Origin: Silvimonas soli
GTDB lineage: Bacteria; Pseudomonadota; Gammaproteobacteria; Burkholderiales; Chitinibacteraceae
Length of the DNA: 64,000 nt
Direction: 5' to 3'
Assembly (NCBI RefSeq): GCF_030035605.1
Contig: NZ_CP106736.1
Span: 4,213,001 to 4,277,000, forward strand
The notes beneath the pieces are model-generated. The model was given only the letters and a program-made list of their open reading frames with translations. It was not told where the DNA came from and searched no databases. Both the position numbers and the translations under genes were made by a program. Shown here piece by piece: positions 8,268-16,784 of the stretch. The first letter of the stretch is position 1. Each line of letters begins with the position of its first letter.

Positions 8268-9407
8268 TTATGGTGCAGTCACCAGGCGTAAGCGGGTGAT
8301 TTCGGACGGTGCACCAAAGCGTTTCGGTGGCCCCCAATAGCCAGTGCCACGGCTGGTATACACCCATAGCTGATTCAACTGGTTCAGCCCGGCGGTAAAG
8401 GGTTGCTGAAAACGCACAAACAGATTCCACGGCCAGAACTGGCCACCGTGGGTGTGACCGGACAACTGCAAATCAAACCCGGCGGCAGCGGCGGCAGTAG
8501 CAGTGCGCGGTTGGTGCGCCAGTAGTACTTTGATCCCGGCATCGGCCGGAGCGCCTGCCATGGCGGCGACAGGATCGCTGCGTTGCGCTTCATTGAAATG
8601 GTGCGCGCCGTAATCGGTTACGCCGGCCAACACCAGCGGTGCGACGCCATCATGCTGCAACACGACGTGTTCATTGAGCAGCACATGCAGGCCAAGGCGA
8701 CGTAACTCGGCGGTCCATTCGTCCGCGCCAGAATAATATTCGTGATTGCCGGTTACAAAGTAGGTGCCGTGGCGAGCGCTCAGGCGGGCCAGCGGCGCGG
8801 TGTGCTGGTTCAGATCAGCCACACTGCCATCCACCAGATCTCCGGTCACCGCGATCACATCTGCGTTCAGGGTGTTGACCTTGTTGACGATGGCATCCAG
8901 ATAATTGCGTTTGATAGTCGGGCCAACGTGGATATCGCTGATCTGGGCAATGGTAAAACCATTGAGATTGGCGGGCAGGCCAGCTACCGGCACATCTACG
9001 TTCACTACATGCGCACGACGGCGAGCGTTCACGAAGCCGATCAGCGTGACCAGCAGCGCCAGCGCCGGAACCGCTACTGCCGACCATTGCACCAACTCAG
9101 CGTACTGGCTGGCCGCCAGTAACAGACCCACCAGCAACACCACCTCGCGCAGCAGCGTCAGCACAAACAACGACGAAAACAGCCCCATGGCCAGCATGCC
9201 AGCCCAAGCCAGCCGGTCTGACAACGGCTGGCGCTGGATGCCGCGCGCCAGCAAACCCAAGGGCAGCAACAGGCAGGACAGCACCAGACCGGCAACACTC
9301 ACGATCTGACCGGCCAGACCCAGCGGCAACGCCGGGATCAACCGGATGCCGATATACAGATGTAGCACCACCAGCAAGCTGACGGCAAAAGTGAACGAAC
9401 GACGCAT
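8268..9407 (-). CDS. Membrane-anchored metallophosphoesterase
   Basis: The 379-residue protein has four hydrophobic segments (about residues 5-125) followed by a calcineurin-like phosphoesterase domain. Metal-site motifs are D158-x-H160 (SDIHVG), G189-D190-x-x-D193, G220-N221-H222-E223 and GHTHGG near the C-terminus. The arrangement matches YkuE/YaeI-type enzymes, some of which cleave UDP-diacylglucosamine; the substrate here is not determinable. ATG 9407 has GGAG 8 nt upstream; the earlier in-frame start at 9482 does not. The following 250 bp (8021-8267) carry no gene. Confidence 0.9.
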   Translation of the reverse strand: MRRSFTFAVSLLVVLHLYIGIRLIPALPLGLAGQIVSVAGLVLSCLLLPLGLLARGIQRQPLSDRLAWAGMLAMGLFSSLFVLTLLREVVLLVGLLLAASQYAELVQWSAVAVPALALLVTLIGFVNARRRAHVVNVDVPVAGLPANLNGFTIAQISDIHVGPTIKRNYLDAIVNKVNTLNADVIAVTGDLVDGSVADLNQHTAPLARLSARHGTYFVTGNHEYYSGADEWTAELRRLGLHVLLNEHVVLQHDGVAPLVLAGVTDYGAHHFNEAQRSDPVAAMAGAPADAGIKVLLAHQPRTATAAAAAGFDLQLSGHTHGGQFWPWNLFVRFQQPFTAGLNQLNQLWVYTSRGTGYWGPPKRFGAPSEITRLRLVTAP

Positions 9408-9607
9408 TGGGCAAGCTCCAGATAACCACCGCAAACAGGTGGCTGGATGATTTTGGTGGGGAACCGGCGTTGCCAGTAACACAGCGGCACTGGTGCGGGT
9501 TAGCCCGATTTGTCTTAGCTAGATGGGTAACTCATATGACATATTCAAGCAGGGCGCCCCAGGAAAATGGCCAGATGGCGGCTGAACGCCATCACTCACG
9601 TGTAAAA

Positions 9608-9636
9608 AACAAACCCCGCGTTGAGCGGGGTTTGTT
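9608..9636 (-). terminator. Terminator of the 48-residue secreted-peptide gene
   Basis: A perfect 12-bp stem (9608-9619 with 9625-9636) with a 5-nt loop. Read on the minus strand it is followed by a T run (complement of 9604-9609), 17 nt after the small gene's stop. Confidence 0.85.
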
Positions 9637-9652
9637 GCATGCGCCAGTGAAC

Positions 9653-9799
9653 TTACTGGCCCATTTTCACGCCTTGAGTCGGGTTGGCCGGGTTGTCGCC
9701 TTTGTGCCAGCGTTCACCTTGTGAACCGCCAGCCAGCGCTGCGGTAGTAGCAAAAGCCATAGAAAACAGAACAACGAGTGACATGGCAATACGTTTCAT
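9653..9799 (-). CDS. Small secreted protein, 48 residues
   Basis: An open frame too short for most ORF callers but well supported. Its ATG at 9797-9799 has AGGAGA 8 nt upstream, and its stop is followed by a classic terminator. The first 23 residues are a typical signal peptide (MKRIAMSLVVLFSMAFATTA then ALA-GG). The predicted mature part is only about 25 residues, polar and without cysteine, ending in VKMGQ. I do not recognise it. It lies upstream of the phosphoesterase gene but is separated from it by the terminator, so it is its own transcript. Confidence 0.75.
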   Translation of the reverse strand: MKRIAMSLVVLFSMAFATTAALAGGSQGERWHKGDNPANPTQGVKMGQ

Positions 9800-10042
9800 G
9801 ATGGTTTCTCCTGTTGTTGGTGCGAGGATTTTCCCCCGTCAGTGGCACTTACGCATGGACCGTCCAAATGGATGCAAAGTTCATTGCGGTAGATATAATA
9901 ATTTTCTGAACTTCTTTGTCATGAATTTGCAACGACTGATATCCGCGCCAGAAAATTTCTTTCTTGCCCAGACATTTACCGTGTGATCGGTTAGCTGATC
10001 TTTGGCGCCGGTAAGTGGCGGCTTTATGGTCTAGCGTGATGC

Positions 10043-10066
10043 ATGGGCGACTTCTGTCGCGCCCAT
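10043..10066 (+). other. Hairpin in the leader of the DJ-1/PfpI gene
   Basis: ATGGGCG (10043-10049) pairs with CGCCCAT (10060-10066), with a partial inner GAC/GTC extension, immediately before the ribosome binding region of the next gene. It has no T run. Role unknown. Confidence 0.3.
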
Positions 10067-10085
10067 ACGACCTGCGGAGATCAAC

Positions 10086-10667
10086 ATGAGTGCGAAGAAA
10101 ATACTGGTACTGGCTGGGGATTACGTCGAAGACTACGAACTGATGGTGCCATTTCAGGCGCTGTCGATGGTGGGGCACAAGCTGGATGTGGTTTGTCCGG
10201 ACAAAAAAGCGGGCGAGCAGATTCGTACTGCCATTCACGACTTTGAAGGCGACCAGACTTATAGCGAAAAGCGTGGCCACAACTTCACATTGAATGCCAC
10301 GTTTAGCGAGATCAATCCGGCCAGTTACGATGCCTTGTTGATTCCTGGCGGGCGTGCCCCGGAATATATCCGGCTGAATTCTGCGGTGCTGGACGCAGTG
10401 CGCCACTTTGCCCAAGCCAACAAGCCTATCGCCGCCATTTGCCACGGCGCGCAATTGCTGGCAGCGGCTGGCGTGCTGGAAGGGCGCTCATGTTCGGCTT
10501 ATCCGGCTTGTGCGCCTGAGGTCAAACTGGCTGGTGGTACCTATGCCGAAGTGGAAATTACCGGGGCCCATCGTGACGGCAATCTGGTGACCGCCCCAGC
10601 TTGGCCAGCCCATCCGGCATGGCTGGCGGCTTTTCTGGAGGTGCTGGGCACGCGGATTACGCTATAA
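10086..10667 (+). CDS. DJ-1/PfpI family protein
   Basis: A 193-residue protein with the flavodoxin-like DJ-1/PfpI fold. The nucleophile elbow AAICHGAQLL holds the reactive Cys followed by His, and a conserved Glu lies near the N-terminus (GDYVEDYEL). The IPGGRAPEYI loop is typical of the PfpI/YhbO branch, whose members are reported as proteases or glyoxalase/deglycase enzymes. Length is slightly more than PfpI (about 166). Which activity applies here cannot be told from sequence. It is single; a hairpin without T run (10679-10703) separates it from glcD. Confidence 0.9.
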   Translation: MSAKKILVLAGDYVEDYELMVPFQALSMVGHKLDVVCPDKKAGEQIRTAIHDFEGDQTYSEKRGHNFTLNATFSEINPASYDALLIPGGRAPEYIRLNSAVLDAVRHFAQANKPIAAICHGAQLLAAAGVLEGRSCSAYPACAPEVKLAGGTYAEVEITGAHRDGNLVTAPAWPAHPAWLAAFLEVLGTRITL

Positions 10668-10721
10668 CCAAGGGTAGGGGATGCATCCTGCCCGGGTGCA
10701 TCCAGACTGCCAGGTTGGGAA

Positions 10722-12206
10722 ATGCACACAGATACCCGCCCCTCACGTAGTGATCTCACAGCTCGTTTGCTGGATGCATTGCAGCGCGAGATTCCGTCCT
10801 GTCAGATATTGTCTGATCGTGAAGATACCGCCCCTTACGAGAGCGATGCCTTGCCGGTGTATCGGCAATTGCCGCTGGCGGTGGCTTTGCCCGCCAATGA
10901 GGCCGAGGTCCAGGGCGTCTTGCGGGTTTGTCGGCGATTGGGCGTGCCGGTGGTGCCTCGCGGCGGCGGTACGAGTTTGTCTGGCGGGGCGACACCCATG
11001 GCGCATGGTCTGGTGCTATCGCTGGCGCGACTGAAAAACATTGTGTCGGTCGATCCGTTAGCCCGCACCGCAACCGTGCAGCCCGGCGTGCGCAATATCC
11101 AGATATCAGAAGTCGCCGCGCCCTACGGTCTTTACTACGCGCCTGATCCTTCATCGCAGATTGCCTGCACCATCGGCGGTAATCTGGCCGAAAACGCCGG
11201 TGGCCTGCATTGTCTGAAATACGGCCTGACCGTGCATAACATCTTGCGCGCCCGCGCCATCAGCATGGATGGCGACATTCTGGAGTTCGGCTCACTGGCG
11301 CCTGACGCGCCGGGGCTGGACTTGCTGGCCATTCTGATTGGCAGTGAAGGCATGTTTGCGGTGGTTACGGAGATCACCGTGCGTTTGATTCCGCGTCCGC
11401 GCACAGCCCGGTTGGTGCTGGCCAGTTTTGACGATGTCGAAACTGCAGGCGATGCGGTAGCGGCCATCATCGGCGCGGGGATCATTCCCGCCGGGCTGGA
11501 AATGATGGATCAACCCGCTGTTCAGGCCGTCGAGGCGTTTGTGCACGCTGGATACGACCAAGGCGCCGCGGCTATTTTGTTATGCGAATCCGATGGCACC
11601 AGCGAAGAAGTCGCCGACGAAATCGCACGTATCGGCGAGGTTCTGCAACAGCACAACGCACGTCTGGTGCAGGTTTCGGCCAACGAAACCGAGCGGCTGA
11701 AATGGTGGTCCGGTCGCAAAAATGCGCTACCGGCAGCGGGTAGACTGGCGCCGGATTACTTTTGCATGGACGGCACCATTCCCCGGCGCGCTATCGGCAA
11801 ATTACTCAAGCGTATCAAAGCCATGGAGACAATATATGGTCTGCGGTGCTTGAACGTGTTTCACGCGGGCGATGGCAATCTGCATCCGCTCATCCTGTTT
11901 GACGGGAATGATGCCGATGAATTGCGGCGCGCTGAAGCTTTTGGCGCCGACATCCTTGAGCGCTGCGTTGAATTGGGCGGCACCATCACCGGCGAGCATG
12001 GGGTAGGTATCGAAAAACTTGATTCCATGTGCGTGCAGTTCGCCCAAGCCGAGCGCGAGACTTTTCTGGCGATCAAGCGAGCCTTTGATCCGTTGGGTCT
12101 GCTCAATGCCGACAAGGGTATTCCCACCCACGCCCGCTGCGCCGAGCATGGTCAGTTGCGGGTGACGGCGGGGCAACTGCCATTCCCGGACATTCCGAGG
12201 TTCTGA
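10722..12206 (+). CDS. glcD: Glycolate oxidase subunit GlcD (FAD-binding)
   Basis: A 494-residue FAD-linked oxidase that oxidises glycolate (and D-lactate) to glyoxylate. The FAD PP-loop VVPRGGGTSLSGGATP and the SQIACTIGGNLAENAGG segment are present, as is the C-terminal cap domain with FHAGDGNLHPLI and GEHGVGIEK. Length matches E. coli GlcD (499). ATG 10722 has GGGAA upstream. Its stop overlaps the glcE start by one base (TGATG), which implies translational coupling. GlcD, GlcE and GlcF form a membrane-associated complex feeding electrons to the respiratory chain. Confidence 0.95.
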   Translation: MHTDTRPSRSDLTARLLDALQREIPSCQILSDREDTAPYESDALPVYRQLPLAVALPANEAEVQGVLRVCRRLGVPVVPRGGGTSLSGGATPMAHGLVLSLARLKNIVSVDPLARTATVQPGVRNIQISEVAAPYGLYYAPDPSSQIACTIGGNLAENAGGLHCLKYGLTVHNILRARAISMDGDILEFGSLAPDAPGLDLLAILIGSEGMFAVVTEITVRLIPRPRTARLVLASFDDVETAGDAVAAIIGAGIIPAGLEMMDQPAVQAVEAFVHAGYDQGAAAILLCESDGTSEEVADEIARIGEVLQQHNARLVQVSANETERLKWWSGRKNALPAAGRLAPDYFCMDGTIPRRAIGKLLKRIKAMETIYGLRCLNVFHAGDGNLHPLILFDGNDADELRRAEAFGADILERCVELGGTITGEHGVGIEKLDSMCVQFAQAERETFLAIKRAFDPLGLLNADKGIPTHARCAEHGQLRVTAGQLPFPDIPRF

Positions 12207-13315
12207 TGGCGCAACCCGACCCAGTCCTGGCGTTGGCACGTATCCGCGATCAGGTACGCGCGGCCACTTCGACGCAAACCCCGTTACGCCTTCATGGTGG
12301 CAACACCAAAGCCTGGTACGGCAATCCGGTGCAAGGTGAGCCGCTGGACTTGCGGGAGTACGCGGGGATTGTGGCCTATGACCCGGCCGAACTGGTGATT
12401 ACCGCGCGTTGTGGTACGCCGCTGCGGGACATCGAAAGTGCCTTGGCCGCCAGTGGCCAGATGCTGCCGTTTGAACCGCCGCACTTTGGCCCAGAGGCCA
12501 CGTTGGGAGGTTGCGTGGCCGCCGGACTCGCCGGGCCGCGGCGGATGTATAGCGGCGCCATTCGCGATTTTGTGTTGGGTGCCACCAGCCTGAATGGGCG
12601 CGGCGATGTCATGCATTTTGGTGGTCAGGTCATCAAAAATGTGGCTGGTTACGATGTTTCTCGCCTGTTTGCCGGCTCGCAGGGCACGCTGGGTGTGCTG
12701 CTGGAGATATCAATCCGTCTACTTCCGGCACCACAACATGGCCAGACCTTGCGCTTTGTAATGGACGAGGCACAGGCAATTGAAACCATGAACTATTGGG
12801 CGGGCAAACCCTTACCGCTGACCGCCTCCTCGTGGCATCAGGGCGAATTGTTATTACGGCTGGCCGGTAGTCAAGCTGGCGTGATGGCTGCCACCTCGGA
12901 ACTGGGCGGCGATCTGCTGGCGCCAGAGGTTGCGGATGCGCGCTGGCACGCACTTAAAGAACAGACCGATCCGTTTTTTGCTCTGCAACACCAAGCGGAT
13001 TGGCAAGAGTGCGGCTTGTGGCGCCTGGCCGTACCACCCACTGCGCCTGCCCTGGCTTTGCGGGGCGAGCAGCTTATTGAATGGGGCGGCGGCCAACGCT
13101 GGTGGTTGACGGATGAATCCGCGACCGACATCCGTATTATTGCGGCAAGCGCTGGCGGACATGCCACGCTATGGCGGCGGCCATTTACCAAGCCCATATT
13201 GACCAACGCATTTTCCCCACTGGCACCGGCGTTACTGGCGATTCATCGTCGGCTAAAAACGGTGTTTGATCCCGCAGGCATCTTTAATCAGCATCGCCTT
13301 TACCCGGACTTCTGA
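12206..13315 (+). CDS. glcE: Glycolate oxidase subunit GlcE
   Basis: The 369-residue FAD-binding subunit of glycolate oxidase. It is a shorter relative of GlcD with R-L-H-G-G-N-T-K-A-W-Y in place of the PP-loop, then FGPEATLGGCVAAGLAGPRR, and GAIRDFVLGATSLNGRGDVMHFGGQVIKNVAGYDVSRL, here quoted only in part as GQVIKNVAGYDVSRL. The C-terminus ends in the FDPAGIFNQHRLYPDF type tail. It overlaps glcD by one base and is followed by glcF after 4 nt, so the three genes are one operon. Confidence 0.94.
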   Translation: MAQPDPVLALARIRDQVRAATSTQTPLRLHGGNTKAWYGNPVQGEPLDLREYAGIVAYDPAELVITARCGTPLRDIESALAASGQMLPFEPPHFGPEATLGGCVAAGLAGPRRMYSGAIRDFVLGATSLNGRGDVMHFGGQVIKNVAGYDVSRLFAGSQGTLGVLLEISIRLLPAPQHGQTLRFVMDEAQAIETMNYWAGKPLPLTASSWHQGELLLRLAGSQAGVMAATSELGGDLLAPEVADARWHALKEQTDPFFALQHQADWQECGLWRLAVPPTAPALALRGEQLIEWGGGQRWWLTDESATDIRIIAASAGGHATLWRRPFTKPILTNAFSPLAPALLAIHRRLKTVFDPAGIFNQHRLYPDF

Positions 13316-13319
13316 GTCT

Positions 13320-14570
13320 ATGCAAACCCGTTTGCCGCAAACACTGCGCAATACCGAGCAAGGCGCCGAAGCCGAGGAGATTCTGCGCAAATGCGTGCAC
13401 TGCGGTTTTTGTAATGCCACATGCCCCACTTATCAGGTTTTGGGCGATGAACTGGACGGCCCCCGCGGGCGCATCTATCTGATCAAGCAAATGCTGGAAG
13501 GCCACGCCACAACGGCGCAGACGCAACTGCATCTGGACCGCTGCTTGACCTGCCGCAATTGCGAAACAACGTGCCCATCCGGCGTGCAGTTTGGCCGCTT
13601 GCTGGAAACCGGGCGCCGACAACTGGCTCTGCAAACGCCAAGGCCACTGGCGGCACGGGCGGCCAGACGTGCGCTGGCCGCGTTTTTGCACCAGCCCACG
13701 TTATTTTCCACCGCACTGCGGCTCGGGCAGTTTATGCAACCGGTGTTGCCTGCGGCTGTCAGCGAGAAAATCCCACCGCGCGCTCAAAGTGGTGGGAAGT
13801 GGCCAACAAGGGTTCATCCAGACAAAGTGTTAGCGCTGACTGGCTGCGTGCAACCGGCGATGTCCCCCGGCATCAATCTGGCGACCGCGCAGGTACTGGA
13901 CGCGCTGGGCGTGCAAATGGTGATGGCCAATCACGCCGGATGCTGCGGCGCCATCCCTTTGCATTTGGGGTTTGATGAGGATGCGTTGATCGACGCCCGG
14001 CGCAATATTGACGCGTGGTGGCCATGGGTAGAGCAGGGGGTAAAAGCCATCGTCATGAACGCTTCGGGTTGTGGCGTCACTGTCAAAGACTATGGCCATC
14101 TTCTGCGACAAGACACGCGTTACGCCGCCAAAGCTGAACGCATAGCCGAACTGACAGTGGATATTTCGGAATTTCTGGAAGGCTACATCGATCGACTCCA
14201 TCGCCTGATCAAGCCCTTGGGGACACGTACCGTGGCTTTCCATCCGCCATGTACTTTGCAGCACGGGCAGCAAATTCGCGGGAAGGTCGAGGCGATTCTC
14301 AGTGTTTTGGGTATCACAGTGAAACTGCCGCAGAACGCCCATTTGTGCTGTGGTTCGGCAGGCACGTATTCCATCCTGCAAAGCGAACTCTCCAAAACCC
14401 TGCGGGATAAAAAATGCGAAGCGCTTTCACAGTTGGGCGCGCAATGCGTGGTTTCTGCCAACATCGGCTGCATTTGCCATCTGCAAACCGGCATCTCAAT
14501 CCCGGTCATGCACTGGGTTGAACTGGTGGCGCAGTTGCTTGGAACCGCGCGCGAAATCGAAAGTAGCTGA
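13320..14570 (+). CDS. glcF: Glycolate oxidase iron-sulfur subunit GlcF
   Basis: The 416-residue electron-transfer subunit. It has two N-terminal [4Fe-4S] motifs, CVHCGFCNATCP (near residue 24) and CLTCRNCETTCP (near residue 75). Two CCG domains follow (NHAGCCGAIP and HLCCGSAGTY). ATG 13320 lies 4 nt after the glcE stop and gives the usual length; an upstream in-frame start at 13266 would overlap glcE. No glcC regulator or glcB malate synthase gene is adjacent. Only a weak hairpin (14584-14602) follows. Confidence 0.94.
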   Translation: MQTRLPQTLRNTEQGAEAEEILRKCVHCGFCNATCPTYQVLGDELDGPRGRIYLIKQMLEGHATTAQTQLHLDRCLTCRNCETTCPSGVQFGRLLETGRRQLALQTPRPLAARAARRALAAFLHQPTLFSTALRLGQFMQPVLPAAVSEKIPPRAQSGGKWPTRVHPDKVLALTGCVQPAMSPGINLATAQVLDALGVQMVMANHAGCCGAIPLHLGFDEDALIDARRNIDAWWPWVEQGVKAIVMNASGCGVTVKDYGHLLRQDTRYAAKAERIAELTVDISEFLEGYIDRLHRLIKPLGTRTVAFHPPCTLQHGQQIRGKVEAILSVLGITVKLPQNAHLCCGSAGTYSILQSELSKTLRDKKCEALSQLGAQCVVSANIGCICHLQTGISIPVMHWVELVAQLLGTAREIESS

Positions 14571-14828
14571 TTTCGTTTTAGCCGCCAGATTCAATTTCTG
14601 GCAAGTAGCCACTGTCACGCGGTGCGAGCCGGGTAGTTGATGACTTGGGCTAAGGATATGCGCCAAGGTGTGTCATAAAAGCAGCACATACCGGTAAAAA
14701 AAAACGCAAAAAGCCCATATTGGCGAGCAGGTTTTCCCACCCGAGCTAACCCGCGCCGTTGCTGGATTCCCTCTGTTTTCCCACTTCCCAGTCTAAATGT
14801 AGTTTGCGCTAGATCAGCTACAACGCTC

Positions 14829-14870
14829 TTGTCATGCTGATATATTAGGCGCAGCATTCTGATATATCAC
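14829..14870 (+). promoter_or_regulatory. Paired CTGATATATCAG-type operators upstream of uxaB copy 1
   Basis: Two near-perfect copies of the palindrome CTGATATATCAG lie at 14837-14848 (CTGATATATTAG) and 14859-14870 (CTGATATATCAC). Their centres are 22 bp apart, on the same DNA face. TTGTCA at 14829-14834 precedes the first copy, the same layout as at the uxaC promoter; the -10 between the copies is poor. The rest of the 456-bp gap (14571-15026) has no gene. Repression by a GntR-type regulator relieved by a hexuronate is inferred. Confidence 0.65.
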
Positions 14871-15026
14871 CAAGACAGTGCAATCACAGCACTTAAGTGG
14901 TGCGACGCACAAAATTTCGATCTGGAACAAGTATTTGCATAACGCCGCTGCCTGATGAGCGAGCGTAATCAGCAATGCTCCAAAACCGAAAACTGTATTT
15001 CGTTCCGAATGCTAACCGGACACAAC

Positions 15027-16457
15027 ATGAAGACGTTGATTCGCGATACGCCGTTTACGCTACCGATCAAATTCATCCAGTTTGGCGAAGGCAATTTCTT
15101 GCGTGCTTTTATCGACTGGCAAATTGATCTGCTGAACGAACGCTGCGGCCTGAACGCAGGTGTGGTGGTGGTCCGCCCGGTTGGCAACAGCGACAAGCCA
15201 TCGCTGGATACGCAAGGTGGTGTCTATACCACGGTGATTCGGGGACTGAATGAGGCCGGTGAGGCCATCAAACAGTTCCGCAAAATCACCTGTGTGCAGC
15301 GAGAAATCAATTGTAACACCATGTTTGCCGAGTACCTGCAGCTGGCGCATAACCCGGACGTGCGTTTTATCGTCTCAAACACCACCGAGGCTGGCATTGC
15401 CATCAATGACCGTGATAGCTATCACGACCAGCCGCCGACCAGTTTCCCGGCCAAGTTAACCCGTCTATTGCACGAACGCTTTTGCCATTTTTCTGGCGCA
15501 CAAGATAAAGGCGTCGTCCTGTTGCCGTGTGAGTTGATTGATCACAACGGGCAAGTGCTGGCCGCAGCTGTGCGACATTTTGCCAGCCTCTGGCAATTGG
15601 GCGACGATTTCAGCCGCTGGCTCAACGAGGCCTGCTTCTTTTGCTCAACGTTGGTGGATCGCATCGTCCCCGGATATCCGCATGAGGAAATCAACGCGCT
15701 GGAGGCTGAACTGGGGTATCACGATCAATTTCTGGTCGCCGCTGAGTATTTTCACCTATTTGTGATCGAAGGCCCGACTTGGCTAGCAGAAGAGCTCAAG
15801 CTGGCGGGCGCTGATCTTAATATCAAGCTGGTTGACGACATCACGCCATATAAGCAGCGCAAAGTGGGTGTATTGAACGGAGGCCATACCGCGATGGTCC
15901 CGGTCGCCTTGCTGGCCACCCTGGAAGCGGTGGGTGAAGCGGTAGATGACCCCGTCGTTGGGCGTTTCCTGCAGGAAACTCTTGATCAGGAAATCATCCC
16001 TTCGTTACCGCTGGAGAGAACTGAACTGGACGCGTTTGCGGCGGATGTCCTGCGTCGCTTTCGCAATCCGTACATTCATCACCGTCTGGAGTCCATTGCC
16101 CTCAATAGCTGGAGCAAATTTGCTGCGCGGGTCATGCCGCAATTGCTGACTTATCAGCGCACCAATAATTGCATCCCGCCCAGACTGGCCATCGCATTCG
16201 CCGCCACTGTTCTGCTTTATCGCGGTGGTGTGGTGCCGCTGGTGGACGACCCTGCCAATCTGGCCTGGTTCAAATCAGCGTGGCGGCAAGTGGGGTATGG
16301 CAGCTGGTCGCAGCGTGATGTGGTGCAGGGCTGGCTGGCAAACACCGAATTATGGGGACGCGATTTAAATTGCATCCCCGGTTTGACAGAAGCGCTGACC
16401 GCATCAGTGGATGCTATTGATCGCGACGGCATTCGTAAAGTGCTCGCGGCGCTTTGA
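15027..16457 (+). CDS. uxaB: Tagaturonate reductase (altronate oxidoreductase), copy 1
   Basis: A 476-residue mannitol dehydrogenase-family enzyme that reduces tagaturonate to altronate with NADH, step two of galacturonate catabolism. It has the family's N-terminal nucleotide-binding start IQFGEGNFLRAFIDWQIDLL, then NTTEAGIA and the catalytic-domain segments DITPYKQRKVGVLNGGHT and NPYIHHRLESIALNSWSKF. ATG 15027 gives exactly the same length as the paralogue at 46003; the frame extends further upstream without a ribosome binding site. The two copies share long identical stretches, a clear duplication. It heads the block 1 genes. Confidence 0.93.
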   Translation: MKTLIRDTPFTLPIKFIQFGEGNFLRAFIDWQIDLLNERCGLNAGVVVVRPVGNSDKPSLDTQGGVYTTVIRGLNEAGEAIKQFRKITCVQREINCNTMFAEYLQLAHNPDVRFIVSNTTEAGIAINDRDSYHDQPPTSFPAKLTRLLHERFCHFSGAQDKGVVLLPCELIDHNGQVLAAAVRHFASLWQLGDDFSRWLNEACFFCSTLVDRIVPGYPHEEINALEAELGYHDQFLVAAEYFHLFVIEGPTWLAEELKLAGADLNIKLVDDITPYKQRKVGVLNGGHTAMVPVALLATLEAVGEAVDDPVVGRFLQETLDQEIIPSLPLERTELDAFAADVLRRFRNPYIHHRLESIALNSWSKFAARVMPQLLTYQRTNNCIPPRLAIAFAATVLLYRGGVVPLVDDPANLAWFKSAWRQVGYGSWSQRDVVQGWLANTELWGRDLNCIPGLTEALTASVDAIDRDGIRKVLAAL

Positions 16458-16784
16458 GCGGGTTGACGTGTTGTTATTTATTCAGCCCGGATATTTTTGT
16501 CTTGGCAGTAATTGAAGTAAACCCGAAATGCTGGTCTCTCGAAGCTGAGAGTGAGGACACAACGGGATTGAGGTGCCTTTGTTTGATCTGGAGCGTGCGT
16601 AACTTGGGGAGCACATCTGGTCTGGCAAATGGTAGTTGTTTTTAAATCTTGCAGAGATTGAAGGCTTTTGTTGCAGGTAAAAGCCGAATGATCCGAATAA
16701 ACCCGGCTGCCGCAGTAACCCGGAACTCGGTGAATACCGAAACGGTGCAGTTGGCTCGTCAATCAAGTGGTTGAAGGATATGTC
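16458..16784. other. Intergenic region, uxaB copy 1 to exuT copy 1
   Basis: A 327-bp gap with no open frame of coding character and no palindrome of the operator type. Only a small hairpin-like sequence around TCTCGAAGCTGAGA is visible. Whether exuT has its own promoter here is unclear. Confidence 0.5.

Noticed and set aside
9849..10454. 201-codon minus-strand frame
   Set aside because: It is mostly the complement of the DJ-1/PfpI gene, which has clear motifs on the plus strand.
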